Assembly: GCF_030709675.1 (NCBI RefSeq)
Contig: NZ_JAUZQD010000008.1
Coordinates: 62,001 to 126,000, forward strand
Reading direction: 5' to 3'
DNA length: 64,000 nt
Source: Symbioplanes lichenis
GTDB lineage: Bacteria > Actinomycetota > Actinomycetes > Mycobacteriales > Micromonosporaceae
Under the pieces are notes generated by a model that was not told where the DNA came from, did not search any database, and saw only the letters and a list, made by a program, of their open reading frames with translations. Position numbers and translations under genes: made by a program. Below are positions 34,245 through 43,030 of this stretch, in pieces (position 1 is the first letter of the stretch; the number at the start of each line of letters is the position of its first letter).

Positions 34245-35993
34245 CCCAGCCGGCCGGCGGATAAGCTCGCTCACCCACAGCCGGTGGAACGTGGTGGTGG
34301 TCACCACCTCGTACCGGTCGGCGACGGATTTCTGCTGCCACGGCGGCAGCGGCCACAGCGGCTTGCCCGCCGGGTCGGAGGAGATCAGCCAGATCCGCTC
34401 GGTGCCGCCCAGGCACGTCACGGTGTCCGGGCACGGATAGTGCAGCCAGTTCCACTCCTCGCCCGGCGCCTGCTGGACCAGGATCTCCTTCGGCTGGTCG
34501 GCGACCGGCCGGTTCCGCCAGTAGTAACGGAACCCGCGGTGCAGGAACGTGTACCCGGTGAACACCACGCCGTCGCCCGGCTCCTCGCGCTCGGCGATGA
34601 AGGCGGCCGCGGCGCGATAGCCGGCCTCGTCCTCGACCGTGTCGCTGCGCAGCTCGAGCTGCTGGTTCCACCCGAAGAAGGTGAGCGCGCCCCCGGCCAC
34701 GAGCACGGCCGCGACCAGCTGCGCGGTCACCGGGCGCCACAGCCGCGCCGCCGGGTCGCTGCCCGCGACCTTCACCATCGCGTACGCCGTGAGCAGCACC
34801 CACGCCGGCACGGTGAACAGCACGTACCGCGGGTAGAAGAAGTGGAACTCGTGGAACGTGTAGTACGCGACGACGGGCGGCAGGATCGTCCACAGCGCGA
34901 GGGCGGCGGCCGTGGCCGGGCGGCGGGCGACGAGCCCGACGAGCCCGACCAGCCCCGCCACGAGGAGGAACGCCGCCGCGCCGGGGCTCATGAAGACCTC
35001 GCCCGGGAACTCCTGGACCCGCTCCCACGTGGTGTCGGGGATCCAGGCGATCTGCCCGTTCTGTCCCTGGCCCTTGAGGATGAGCGGAGCCGCGACGCCG
35101 AGGCCGGCGAGGGCCGCCACGGGCCAGCCGATGAGGATGCGGAGCCGGACGCGCAGGCCACGTTCCTCAAAGACCTTCGCCGCCGGGGCTTCCTCGTCTT
35201 TCTTTTCCGGGGTTTCCTCAACCGTGTCCGTGGTTTCCTCGACCGGCTCGTCGCCGGGCTTTTCCCGGCTTCCGTTGCGGCGGAGCAGGGTGCCGAGGAC
35301 CAGGGGCAGGTGCGCGGCCAGCGACATCAGCGCGACGACGTGACTGCCCGCGATCCACGCGACGGCGACCGCGTACGGCAGCCAGCGCCACACCGTCGGC
35401 CGCTCCAGCGCCCGCAGCAGCAGCCACACCGCCGTCACCGTGGCGAGCATGGCCATCGCGTACGGGCGGGCCTCCTGACCGTACCGGGAAATCACCGGGA
35501 GCGCGGCGATCAGCAGGCCCCCCGCCAGTCCGGCGCGCGGCTCGAAGAGGCGCCGCCCGATCAGTGCGACCACCGCCGCGGCCAGCGCCATGAACAGCGC
35601 CGACGGGACACGCAGCGCGGCCTCCGAGTCGCCGAACAGGCCGATCCACCAGTGCATCAGCACGTAGTAGGGGAGCAGCACCACGTCGACGGTCTCGGTG
35701 AGCTTGCCCAGATCGTCGAACGACAGTGACGCGGCCCACCAGGTCGCGTTCTCGTCGCGCCACAGTTGCCGGTCGCCGATCCCGATCAGCGTCACGGCCA
35801 GCGTGACGGCGAAGGGCGGAAGCGTCAGGCCGAGGGTCTGCCACAGCCGCCGGGTCCGCCGCTCCGGCCGCGCGGGCGGGGGCTCCGCCGGCGCCGGCGC
35901 CTCGTCGTCCACGGGCTTGCGGGCGGCCGGGATCTTCGCGGCCGGGTGCGCCGTGGCTTCGCTGCCGGGTATCGCGGATGTCTCGGCGGCCAT
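34242..35993 (-). CDS. GT39-type polytopic glycosyltransferase-like membrane protein
   Basis: This 583-residue protein has about ten transmembrane helices and the GT-C architecture: the first outer loop contains DRQLWRDENATWWAASLS with the acidic D-E pair, as in PMT/ArnT-like enzymes that use polyprenyl-phosphate sugars. A charged Glu/Lys-rich cytoplasmic insert (about residues 255-285) interrupts the helices, and the C-terminus is a soluble outer domain. The upstream ATG at 36032 overlaps a TAAGAT promoter element, so the ATG at 35993 with CCGGAG upstream is taken. It precedes the carotenoid operon by nine bases; an involvement there is unproven. Confidence 0.8.
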   Translation of the reverse strand: MAAETSAIPGSEATAHPAAKIPAARKPVDDEAPAPAEPPPARPERRTRRLWQTLGLTLPPFAVTLAVTLIGIGDRQLWRDENATWWAASLSFDDLGKLTETVDVVLLPYYVLMHWWIGLFGDSEAALRVPSALFMALAAAVVALIGRRLFEPRAGLAGGLLIAALPVISRYGQEARPYAMAMLATVTAVWLLLRALERPTVWRWLPYAVAVAWIAGSHVVALMSLAAHLPLVLGTLLRRNGSREKPGDEPVEETTDTVEETPEKKDEEAPAAKVFEERGLRVRLRILIGWPVAALAGLGVAAPLILKGQGQNGQIAWIPDTTWERVQEFPGEVFMSPGAAAFLLVAGLVGLVGLVARRPATAAALALWTILPPVVAYYTFHEFHFFYPRYVLFTVPAWVLLTAYAMVKVAGSDPAARLWRPVTAQLVAAVLVAGGALTFFGWNQQLELRSDTVEDEAGYRAAAAFIAEREEPGDGVVFTGYTFLHRGFRYYWRNRPVADQPKEILVQQAPGEEWNWLHYPCPDTVTCLGGTERIWLISSDPAGKPLWPLPPWQQKSVADRYEVVTTTTFHRLWVSELIRRPAG

Positions 35994-36050
35994 GCGGAAT
36001 GCTCCGGGAGGTCGGGGACACAGGTGCTTCATCTTAGGCAGGCCCGCTGT

Positions 36051-36770
36051 TCACCTTCCGGTCGCCGTGAGCAGCCCGGCCGCGCGGGCGATCGTGGCGC
36101 GCGGATTGTCCGCCCAGTCCGGCGTGACCGGCGTGAGGGCGGCGGCCAGCGGATAGCGCTCGGCCAGGTCCGGAATCTGCCGCCGCGTCGCTTCCGCGTG
36201 CGCCAGCCACTCGGCGGCGCCGTCCGGCCCCAGGCGCCGGTAGTCGGCATCGGTCTCGGCGCAGGCGCGCACGGTGGCGTAGAGCACGGTGACGATCGGG
36301 GCGTGACCGGCCGGCGGCACGTGCCACGCGTGCAGGATGCCGAGCAGGCGCTCCATCCAGTCCCGCTCGTTCGGGCCCCGGCCGGTGCGCGCCCACGACT
36401 CCGCCGCCAGCCAGGGGTGGGCCGCGTACAGGTCGAAGAGGGCCGTGCCCCACGCCGTGAGATCGGCCGCCGCGCTCGGGCCGGGATCCCGCCAGGCCGG
36501 GAGCGCGGAGACGTGGTCGCGCAGGAGCTCCAGGAGGTTGGCCTTCGTTCCCACGTACGGATAGAGGGCCATCGGCGTCTTCCCGAAGGCCGCCGCGACC
36601 GCCCGGGTGGAGACGGCCGCCAGCCCCCCGGCATCCGCGAGCGCCGCGGCGGTGTCGAGCACCGCGTCGAGGTCGAGCTGCTGCCGCGGCCCCCGTCTCG
36701 GCGTGGGCAGCGTGGTGCCCCGGTGCCGCCACAGTCGCCGGACCTGAGCGTCGCTGTCGTCTTGTCCCAT
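36051..36770 (-). CDS. TetR-family regulator of the alpha/beta hydrolase
   Basis: This 239-residue regulator has its HTH about 40 residues in (LAAVSTRAVAAAFGKTPMAL followed by YPYVGTKANLLELL) and an all-helical ligand domain with TetR_C-type sequence (WARTGRGPNERDWMERLLGI). The start at 36770 (MGQDDSDAQVRR) is preferred, since longer in-frame starts read through the operator and into the divergent gene. An 11-bp palindrome in the 25-base gap between the two genes supports mutual control with the hydrolase. Confidence 0.85.
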   Translation of the reverse strand: MGQDDSDAQVRRLWRHRGTTLPTPRRGPRQQLDLDAVLDTAAALADAGGLAAVSTRAVAAAFGKTPMALYPYVGTKANLLELLRDHVSALPAWRDPGPSAAADLTAWGTALFDLYAAHPWLAAESWARTGRGPNERDWMERLLGILHAWHVPPAGHAPIVTVLYATVRACAETDADYRRLGPDGAAEWLAHAEATRRQIPDLAERYPLAAALTPVTPDWADNPRATIARAAGLLTATGR

Positions 36771-36775
36771 AGTCC

Positions 36776-36786
36776 TTACAGTGTAA
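36776..36786. promoter_or_regulatory. Operator palindrome between TetR and hydrolase genes
   Basis: TTACAGTGTAA is a perfect palindrome around one central base. It overlaps the -10 element TAATCT (36784-36789), which sits 6 bases before the ATG at 36796, so binding should block the leaderless hydrolase promoter. Confidence 0.65.
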
Positions 36787-36795
36787 TCTGTTTCC

Positions 36796-37572
36796 ATGAC
36801 TGTGGTGCTGCTGCCCATGAACACCGGCGTGACCGACGAGTCCACAGCGGCAACCGTGCGGGCGTGGGGCGGCGATCCCGACGCCGGCCACACCATCGCC
36901 GCGGCGCTGACCGAGGCGGGCTATCGCGTGGTGGCCTTCGACTACGAGAAAGAGGTGTTCGCCCGGCCCCGCCCGCTGAGCGGCGACCGGCTCGCGGCGG
37001 ACCTGCTGGCGGCGGCCGACGAGGCGGGCGCGGAGCGGTTCGCGTACTACGGCTATTCGTGGCTCGGGCTCGCCGGCCTGCAGCTCGCCCAGCGCACGGA
37101 TCGCGTGACGGCCCTGGCGGTCGGCGGCTTCCCGCCCCTCGGCGGCCCCTACGAGGCGATGCTGAAGGTGACCCGCGCCGCCCACGAGCAGGCGCTGCAC
37201 CCCGTGCCGGCGCCCGCCGAGGTGACCCCGGGCGACTGGGAGTCGGCGGGCAGCACAGTGGAGCCGGCCCAGACCGAACAATTCGTGACCCTGTACGAAT
37301 CGCTGCAGGGCCTCGACGAGCCGGCCCAGCTGGACCGGATCACCGTGCCGGGGCTGGCCTACGCCGGCGCGGCCGACTCCATCACCTACGGCCCGGGCTG
37401 GGGCGACACGGAAGTGGTGATCGGCCCCGCCCTGGCCGCCCGCCGCACCGAGCTCGAGCAGCGCGGCTGGACAGTCCACCTCGAACCGGGCGCCGACCAC
37501 CTGAAGGCCCTGCACGCCTCGGTCGTCCTGCCCGTCCTCCTGCCCTGGCTGCGCGAGCACGTCCCCGCCTGA
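36796..37572 (+). CDS. Alpha/beta hydrolase
   Basis: This 258-residue protein has the alpha/beta hydrolase order: beta-strand VVLLPMNTGVTDES, the nucleophile elbow YYGYSWLGLAGLQ with Ser in G-Y-S-W-L (the usual last Gly is Leu), a later acidic residue in YAGAADSITYG and the final His in EPGADHLKALHAS. It is thus likely active, although the elbow is unusual. The divergent TetR and shared palindrome suggest induction by its substrate or product. The substrate could be an ester, lactone or thioester; nothing further can be said. Confidence 0.8.
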   Translation: MTVVLLPMNTGVTDESTAATVRAWGGDPDAGHTIAAALTEAGYRVVAFDYEKEVFARPRPLSGDRLAADLLAAADEAGAERFAYYGYSWLGLAGLQLAQRTDRVTALAVGGFPPLGGPYEAMLKVTRAAHEQALHPVPAPAEVTPGDWESAGSTVEPAQTEQFVTLYESLQGLDEPAQLDRITVPGLAYAGAADSITYGPGWGDTEVVIGPALAARRTELEQRGWTVHLEPGADHLKALHASVVLPVLLPWLREHVPA

Positions 37573-37578
37573 GTCCCG

Positions 37579-38496
37579 CTACGGGATGAGGACGATCTTG
37601 CCGCGGGTGTGGCGCTGCTCGAGCTCGGCGAAGGCGTCGGTGACGCGGTCGAGGGGGTAGGTCGCGGCGATCGGGAGTTCGAGGGTGCCGTCGGCGACGA
37701 GGGCGGCCATCTCGGCCAGGATCTCCGGGGTGGTGGCGTCCTCGCTGCCCTCCGCCTTGACGCCCAGCTCGGCGGCGAGGGCGAAGGCGATGATCGTGTT
37801 GATGCGGTCGCGGGGAATGCCCAGGTCGACGGCGAGGCGGACGTAGTCGGGGCCGAAGAGGTCCAGGAACGCGTCGATGCCCTCCGGGGCGGCCGCGGTG
37901 AGGCGGTCGCGCAGGCCGTCGCCGTACGGGATGGGGGTGGCGCCCTTGCTCGTGAGCCACTCGTCGTTGGCGGGGGACGCGATCGCGAGGACATTGACAC
38001 CGCGCCGGGCGAGAAGTTGCACGACCAGGGTGCCGACGCCGCCGGCCGCCGCCGAGACGGCGACCGTCTCGCCGGGCCGGGGATCAATGGCGCGCACGGC
38101 GGAGTACGCGGTGACGCCCACCACGTAGAGACCGCCGGCCGTGACCCAGCCGAGGGCCGGGGGCTTGGCCACGAGCTGGCCGGCCGGGACGGTGACGTGG
38201 GTCGCCTGGCTGGACCGGCGCCACGACCAGCCGAGCACATCGTCGCCGGGCTTCCAGGCGCGCACGCCCGGGCCGAGGGCGGTGACGACGCCGGCCAGAT
38301 CGCTGCCCTGGCCGGACGGGAAGGTGCCGGGCCAGCGCTCGTGGAAGGCCCCGGTGCGGATGGCGATCTCGCCGGGGTTGATGCCCGCGGCGCGCACCTC
38401 GACCAGGACCTCGCCGGCGGCGGGCTCGGGGGTGGGCAGGTCGGCGACGTGGAGGACACCGCGGTCGCCGTACTCGTCGAATCGGACTGCTCTCAT
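37579..38496 (-). CDS. Zinc-free medium-chain reductase (NADPH:quinone oxidoreductase type)
   Basis: This 305-residue protein belongs to the MDR superfamily without the zinc ligands: RAVRFDEYGDRGVLHVADLP at the N-terminus, VRAAGINPGEI, GSDLAGVVTALGPGV, and the NADPH-binding VAVSAAAGGVGTLVVQLLAR (about residues 142-161), ending in TRGKIVLIP. It should reduce a quinone or enone with NADPH. The ATG at 38496 is preferred over one twelve codons upstream that lies in the operator area. A divergent MarR and a palindrome point to induction by electrophiles or quinones. Confidence 0.88.
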   Translation of the reverse strand: MRAVRFDEYGDRGVLHVADLPTPEPAAGEVLVEVRAAGINPGEIAIRTGAFHERWPGTFPSGQGSDLAGVVTALGPGVRAWKPGDDVLGWSWRRSSQATHVTVPAGQLVAKPPALGWVTAGGLYVVGVTAYSAVRAIDPRPGETVAVSAAAGGVGTLVVQLLARRGVNVLAIASPANDEWLTSKGATPIPYGDGLRDRLTAAAPEGIDAFLDLFGPDYVRLAVDLGIPRDRINTIIAFALAAELGVKAEGSEDATTPEILAEMAALVADGTLELPIAATYPLDRVTDAFAELEQRHTRGKIVLIP

Positions 38497-38511
38497 GGGT
38501 TTGATGTTAAG

Positions 38512-38528
38512 CACTAATAACCTTAGTG
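38512..38528. promoter_or_regulatory. MarR operator palindrome
   Basis: CACTAA and TTAGTG form a perfect 6-bp inverted repeat with a 5-base centre between the divergent reductase and MarR genes. Confidence 0.7.
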
Positions 38529-38546
38529 GCAATGTAATCTGGGGCG

Positions 38547-38969
38547 ATGCTGAGGGAGCTCTTCGACGACCTGATCCGCCTGGAGATCGTGCTGTGGAAC
38601 ACGATCGACACCGCGCTGCGCCGGGAGTGCGACGCGAGCATGGGCAGCTTCGACGTGCTGAGCGTCATCGAGCGGACGCCGGAGTGCCGGGTCCAGGAGG
38701 TCGCGGGTCAGCTGGTCATCACGGTCGGCGGGGCCAGCCAGGCGGTGGACCGGATCGAGCGCAAGGGCTGGTGCGTGCGCCGGCCGCACCCGCGGAACAG
38801 GCGCTCCTCGGTGCTCGAACTCACGGAGGAGGGCCGGCGGGTGTACGACACGGCGGCGCAGGTGTTCGAGCGGGAGGCGCAGCGGCTGCTGGGCGAGCCG
38901 TTGACCGACGGGGAGCGCGCGCAGTTCGGCGCGATGCTGCGACGGCTGCGTGCGGCTGCTACCAGCTGA
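38547..38969 (+). CDS. MarR-family regulator of the quinone reductase-like gene
   Basis: This 140-residue protein has the MarR winged helix: VQEVAGQLVITVGGASQAVD as recognition helices and WCVRRPHPRNRRSSVLELTEEGR as the wing. It contains Cys residues (DALRRECDASMG-like region, TPECRV, GWCVRR) that could sense oxidation or electrophiles, as in other MarR proteins linked to quinone reductases; that is inference. The last 11 bases overlap the end of the convergent flavohaem-like reductase gene. Confidence 0.87.
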   Translation: MLRELFDDLIRLEIVLWNTIDTALRRECDASMGSFDVLSVIERTPECRVQEVAGQLVITVGGASQAVDRIERKGWCVRRPHPRNRRSSVLELTEEGRRVYDTAAQVFEREAQRLLGEPLTDGERAQFGAMLRRLRAAATS

Positions 38970-40251
38970 AACGCTCGCGGTGGATGCGGGCGGCGGGGAC
39001 TCCGGCGGCGCGGGCGGCCGTGCGTACCGTGTCGGTCCAGGCGTCAGGGCCGCACACGTACAGGTCGTGGCCGGCGATGTCCGGGGCGAGCTCGCGCAGG
39101 GCCGCCGCGTCGGAGTAGCCGGCGTACTCGGCGGGCAGCCAGGAGCCCGGACGCGCGCGCGGGCCGATCAGCGGGACCAGCCGCACGCCCCGCCGCCCGG
39201 CGAGCCACTCGATCTCGTCCAGGAAGGCCACCTCGTGCGCGTGGCGGGCGCGGTAGAGAAGAGTGGCCTGGTTGTGGCCGTACGGGAGATCCCACAGCAA
39301 CGCGAGCAGCGGGGTGATCCCGACGCCGCACGCGAGCATGGTCACCGGTCCGCCGCGGTAGGACTCGGCGGTGAGGCGGCCGTAGGGGCCCTCGATCAGC
39401 ACGCGGGTGCCCGGGGTGAGACGGGTCACGCGGGCGCTGCCGTCGCCGAGGCTCTTGACGGTGATGCGGAGCCGGTCGCCGTGCGGCGGGCCGGACAGCG
39501 AGAACGGGTTGCCCCGCGACCAGCCGTGTCCGTCCAGGAAGCGCCAGACGAAGAACTGCCCCGCGCGTACGGGCAGACGGTCCAGCTCACGCCCGCGGAA
39601 ATGCACCGACACCAGGCCGTGCGCCTCCGGGACGACCTCGTCGACCACGAGCCGGTGCCGCAGCGTGCGCCCGAGCGGCACGGCTATCCGGAAGACGAGC
39701 ACGCTGCCCGCGGCGAGGAGACAAAGACCCTGCCAATAGGCGCGCGCGACCGGGTCCGGCTCCGTCCACAGCAGGTGGGGCAGGGCAAGACCGATTCCCG
39801 CGTACGCGTACAGGTGCAGCAAGTGCCAGCGCTCGTAGCGCAGGCGGCGGCGGGCCCGGCGGACCGACGTGACGACGACCAGCACCAGGGCGGCCGTGCC
39901 CGCCGTGGCGAGCAGCACGCCCGGATAGCTCAGCACCGCGGCGGCGTACGTGAGGGTGGCCAGGAGAATGTGCGCCAGCAGCAGCAGGAACGACGCGAAG
40001 CCGGTCCACCGGTGCCAGCGGGCCAGGGTGTCCTGGCCGAAGGACCGCTCGACCAGCGGGACACGGGCCATGAGCAGCACCTGGAGCAGCAGCAGGTCGG
40101 CCGCGAGCAGCCCGGCCAGCTGACCGGGAGTGCGGTTCTCGTTGTGCCACCAGAGCCCGGTGACGGTGAGCACACTGAGGGCGCCGGCGAGCCGTGCCGC
40201 CCGGGGCCACCAGCGCGGGGTGACGCCGACACGCGGCCGCAGACCGGTCAT
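38959..40251 (-). CDS. Ferric-reductase-like transmembrane oxidoreductase
   Basis: This 430-residue protein has six N-terminal helices with paired His residues for b-type haems (RWHRWTGFASFLLLLAHILL and RYERWHLLHLYAYAGIG). A FAD-binding domain follows (AGQFFVWRFLDG, RGNPFSLSGPP), then an NAD-binding domain (MLACGVGITPLLALLWDLP and DLYVCGPDAWTDTV). It moves electrons from NAD(P)H across the membrane to a ferric complex, quinone or oxygen. The ATG at 40251 lies shortly after a TATAGC element. No neighbour fixes its role. Confidence 0.88.
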   Translation of the reverse strand: MTGLRPRVGVTPRWWPRAARLAGALSVLTVTGLWWHNENRTPGQLAGLLAADLLLLQVLLMARVPLVERSFGQDTLARWHRWTGFASFLLLLAHILLATLTYAAAVLSYPGVLLATAGTAALVLVVVTSVRRARRRLRYERWHLLHLYAYAGIGLALPHLLWTEPDPVARAYWQGLCLLAAGSVLVFRIAVPLGRTLRHRLVVDEVVPEAHGLVSVHFRGRELDRLPVRAGQFFVWRFLDGHGWSRGNPFSLSGPPHGDRLRITVKSLGDGSARVTRLTPGTRVLIEGPYGRLTAESYRGGPVTMLACGVGITPLLALLWDLPYGHNQATLLYRARHAHEVAFLDEIEWLAGRRGVRLVPLIGPRARPGSWLPAEYAGYSDAAALRELAPDIAGHDLYVCGPDAWTDTVRTAARAAGVPAARIHRERFSW

Positions 40252-40328
40252 GGGCGGTCACGCTATAGGCGCGTTTTCCCTGGTGGCGAGGGCTGCGTGG
40301 GGTTCTTCACGGGTCGGCCCGGAAACGG
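40252..40328. other. Short intergenic gap
   Basis: This gap holds the likely promoter of the ferric-reductase-like gene on the minus strand; nothing else is seen. Confidence 0.4.
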
Positions 40329-41156
40329 TTATCGGGTGCCGTCGCCGCCGGTCTCCACAGCGTCGACGCTCGCGTCCCACAGCCGCCTCGCCAGCTCGGG
40401 ATCGGTGGCGCGGGCCGCCGGTTTCGTCGCTTTGCGCCCCACGTAGTAAGCGCCGTTCGTCAGCTCCTCCGCCGGGGTGATCGCCAGCCACGCCAGCTCG
40501 GCGCCGGCCTGCACCGGGCTCTTCAGGAACGGTGCCCCGACGGTCCAGAGGGCCCTGGTCAGGGTGCCCGCGCCGAAGTTCGAGCGGACGACGCCCGGGT
40601 GGAAGGAGACCGACAGGATGTCCGGCCAGCGGCGGGCCGCCTCCTGGGCGAAGAGGACGTTGGCCTGCTTGGCGGTGCCGTAGGCGGGCCAGGAGCGCCA
40701 CTTCTTGTCGGTGCCGGCCAGGGGATCCGCCGGATCGAGGGTGCCGCCGCGGTGGGCGTCCGAGGCGGTGGTGACGATGCGGCTCACCCGCTCGCGCAGG
40801 AGGGTGGCCAGGAGGAAGGGGCCGAGGTGGTTGCCCTGCAGGGTCGCCTCGAAGCCGTCCGGTGTGCGGCGGTGCTCCGGCACCATCCCGCCGGCGTTGC
40901 TGGCGAGGACATCGATCTTCCCGTACGTGGTCAGCAGGTGCTCGGCCAGGCGGCGCACCTCGGCGAACGACTCGAAGTCGGCCCGCACCTCGTCGGGCTC
41001 GGGCCCCTGCGCGGCGGTGCGGATCCGCGCCATGGCGGCACCGAGGCGGCGGGGGTTGCGCCCCACGACGACGACCTGGTCACCCAGGGCGGCGAGCTGC
41101 CGCGCGGCCTCGAGCCCGATGCCGGAGCTGGCACCGGTGACCACGATCGTGCGCAT
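40329..41156 (-). CDS. Short-chain dehydrogenase/reductase, retinol-dehydrogenase-like
   Basis: This 275-residue Rossmann enzyme has the cofactor motif VTGASSGIGLEAARQLAALG at the N-terminus, NAGG for the NAG motif, the catalytic Ser in IVTTASDAHRGG and the Y-x3-K pair in AYGTAKQANVLFAQ. The sequence order is like the retinol/protochlorophyllide branch of SDRs. It should use NADP(H), given the Arg in VVGRNPRRLG. It is a single gene with ATG start. Substrate unknown. Confidence 0.88.
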   Translation of the reverse strand: MRTIVVTGASSGIGLEAARQLAALGDQVVVVGRNPRRLGAAMARIRTAAQGPEPDEVRADFESFAEVRRLAEHLLTTYGKIDVLASNAGGMVPEHRRTPDGFEATLQGNHLGPFLLATLLRERVSRIVTTASDAHRGGTLDPADPLAGTDKKWRSWPAYGTAKQANVLFAQEAARRWPDILSVSFHPGVVRSNFGAGTLTRALWTVGAPFLKSPVQAGAELAWLAITPAEELTNGAYYVGRKATKPAARATDPELARRLWDASVDAVETGGDGTR

Positions 41157-41243
41157 AGCTGTCCTCTCGCCGGGGTGTCTCCCATCCTGCCTCCTCGCGA
41201 CGTTGCTTTTTTGTCGGAGGGGGGTGCTAGTCTCGTCGGTAGT

Positions 41244-41259
41244 TAGAACGAGTGTTCGA
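41244..41259 (+). promoter_or_regulatory. LexA (SOS) box of the mutasome operon
   Basis: TAGAACGAGTGTTCGA matches the actinobacterial consensus TCGAAC-N4-GTTCGA except for one base. It overlaps or directly follows the TAGTTA hexamer at 41240-41245. The first gene of the operon begins about 620 bases downstream. Confidence 0.8.
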
Positions 41260-41878
41260 TTGGTTCGACGGTTGTTCCATGGTGATCGACTCCGGCTCCG
41301 GCCGGCCGGTCACCGGGGGCGGCCGGCCGGGCCGGTCGGGCGAGGGAGGGGCCGCGTTCGCCGCGCGGCTCCGGGCGCGGCGCCCGCGAAGTGCCGTGCC
41401 GGGTCCGGCCTCGCGGTCCGGGCCACCCTCCGGTCCGATCCTCGTGGGTCCGGGCCGTGCCGGTCCAGGCCTCGCGAGCCCGGACTGGTCCGGTCCGGGT
41501 CGTCGAAGGGCGCGGGCCGGGTCGCTCCGGGCCTCGCGAGCCCGGTGGCGGCGGCCGGATCCTCCGGGATGCGGCCAGTTGGTCCGGTAACTCCGGTTTC
41601 GGGCCGAGGCGGTCCGGGCATTCGCGGGTCCGGATCGCGCCGGTCCGGACAATCGCGGGTCCGGATCGCGCAGCCCGGGGCTCCGGCTCCGGGCGCACCA
41701 GGCAGGACCGTCGTCCGCCGCCCCCGACCCCCGGGCGGCGGGCGACGGCCCCGCCGGCGAAGTCCGGCCGGGTGTGGTGTGGGGAAGCTTCACACCCGGC
41801 CGGCACCCCCGCTGTGCCTTCCTCCGCAGCGGATCGGTTCGACCAGCACGTCGGATGCGACACACGCGAGGAGAGACC
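41260..41878 (+). repeat. GC-rich low-complexity leader of the mutasome operon
   Basis: This ~620-base stretch holds no gene I can support. It is made of short degenerate GGTCCGGG/CTCGCGAGCCCGG-type repeats; one clear pair is TCGCGGGTCCGGATCGCGC at 41622-41640 and 41653-41671. It separates the LexA box from the HEPN gene, whose ribosome site GAGGAGAG lies at 41868-41875. Confidence 0.6.
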
Positions 41879-42640
41879 ATGGGGAGCACCCCGGCACCGG
41901 GACCGAGACCATCCCACCCGGGCTTCGGCCCGCAGGAGCCCGCCCTCTGGGAGCCGGGCCAGTGGGACCCGGAGCGCCCTGCCGTCCGGCCCGCTGCTCA
42001 GCCCCGGGCTGAGCGTCCTGTTGGCCAGCCTGCTGCCGAGCGGTCTGCTGCCCAGCCTGCTGCCGAGCGGCCGGCTGCCCGGCCGGCTCCTGTGCGTTCC
42101 GCTCCTCGGCCGGTCGCCGGGCAGCCCGTCCCGGGTGCGGTCGGTGCGCCGGTGGCGGGGCTGGCCCATGCGCCGACGGCGGGGACGCAGTCGCTGCCCA
42201 CCGTGCCGGCCAACCTGCTGCCCAACCGGACGCCCGCCCAGCTGCTCGCCATCGCCCACGCGGGGCTGGCCGAGGCGGCGCGCACCCGGCCCGACGGCCT
42301 GCGCTACGCGGCCGCCCACCTCGCCGCCCTGCGCGCCGCGGCGGCGGTCCTCGCCTCCCGGGCCCGCCCGGCCGCCCCGACCCGGCGCAACCAGGTCACC
42401 AGCGTGTGGTCGCTGCTGGTCCTCGTGGCGCCCGAGTTCGGCGACTGGGCCACCCACTTCGCCCTGGGCGCGGCCAAGCGGTCGGCGGCCGAGGCGGGCA
42501 TCCCCCGCGTGGTGACCGCCCGCGAGGCCGACGACCTTCTGCGCGCGGCCGAGACGTTCGTGGCCCAGGTCCAGGCGGCGCTCGGGCTGCCGCATCAACC
42601 TGTGCTCGAGGGGACGCCCGCTTCGCTCGAGGCGGCTTGA
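41879..42640 (+). CDS. SAV_6107-type HEPN-domain protein, first gene of the mutasome operon
   Basis: The C-terminal ~150 residues (from NRTPAQLLAIAHAGLAEAAR) form a helical HEPN-like domain of the SAV_6107 type, a family I recall as a frequent neighbour of DnaE2 cassettes in actinomycetes. It contains RYAAAH, which fits the R-x4-H motif of HEPN ribonucleases, though in an early helix. The first ~100 residues are Pro/Ala/Arg-rich with AAQPAAERPA-like repeats and look like an added repeat expansion. The ATG has a GAGGAGAG site. SOS-controlled expression is inferred from the LexA box. Confidence 0.8.
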   Translation: MGSTPAPGPRPSHPGFGPQEPALWEPGQWDPERPAVRPAAQPRAERPVGQPAAERSAAQPAAERPAARPAPVRSAPRPVAGQPVPGAVGAPVAGLAHAPTAGTQSLPTVPANLLPNRTPAQLLAIAHAGLAEAARTRPDGLRYAAAHLAALRAAAAVLASRARPAAPTRRNQVTSVWSLLVLVAPEFGDWATHFALGAAKRSAAEAGIPRVVTAREADDLLRAAETFVAQVQAALGLPHQPVLEGTPASLEAA

Positions 42641-43030
42641 GCGGCTTCCGGGCGTTTTAGCGCGGTTCTCGGGCGGTCTCGCCTTTTGCCTGCGGCTTGT
42701 CGGCGGGCGTCTCGTGGCCTTTCGCCGACGGTCTCGTGGCCTTTTCGCCGGCGGTTTCGTGGCCTTTCGCCGGTGGTCTCGTGACTTCTGGCCCGCGGGC
42801 TTGTCGGTGGTGTCGCCGGCGCGCTTCTCGTCGCGGGGCTGCTGGTGGTCTTGCGGCCGGAGTGCGGCTGGTTGCTGCGGTGGAGGCGCCGCAGCGGTAG
42901 AGGGCCGCGGTGGAGGCGCCGCGGTGATGGAGGCCGTGGTGGAGGCGCCGCGGTGACGGGTTCGTCCTCGGGGGCGAGCGACTCGGGTGCTTGGTGGCTC
43001 GGTGCGGCGGGGCCATGAAGATCAACTTGG
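42641..43030 (+). repeat. Repeat-filled gap inside the mutasome operon
   Basis: No gene is seen. Four 22-23-bp tandem units of the form GTCTCGTGGCCTTTCGCCG lie at 42709-42797, and CGGTGGAGGCGCCGC recurs three times between 42878 and 42955. Unit lengths that are not multiples of three argue against coding. Confidence 0.75.

Noticed and set aside
32265..35729. 1154-codon plus-strand frame opposite the carotenoid operon
   Set aside because: Low-complexity Arg/Ala/Gly sequence; five recognisable minus-strand genes occupy the same DNA.
42709..42797. Possible CRISPR array
   Set aside because: Units are directly adjacent and degenerate with no unique spacers; the same holds for the 8591 and 59972 arrays.
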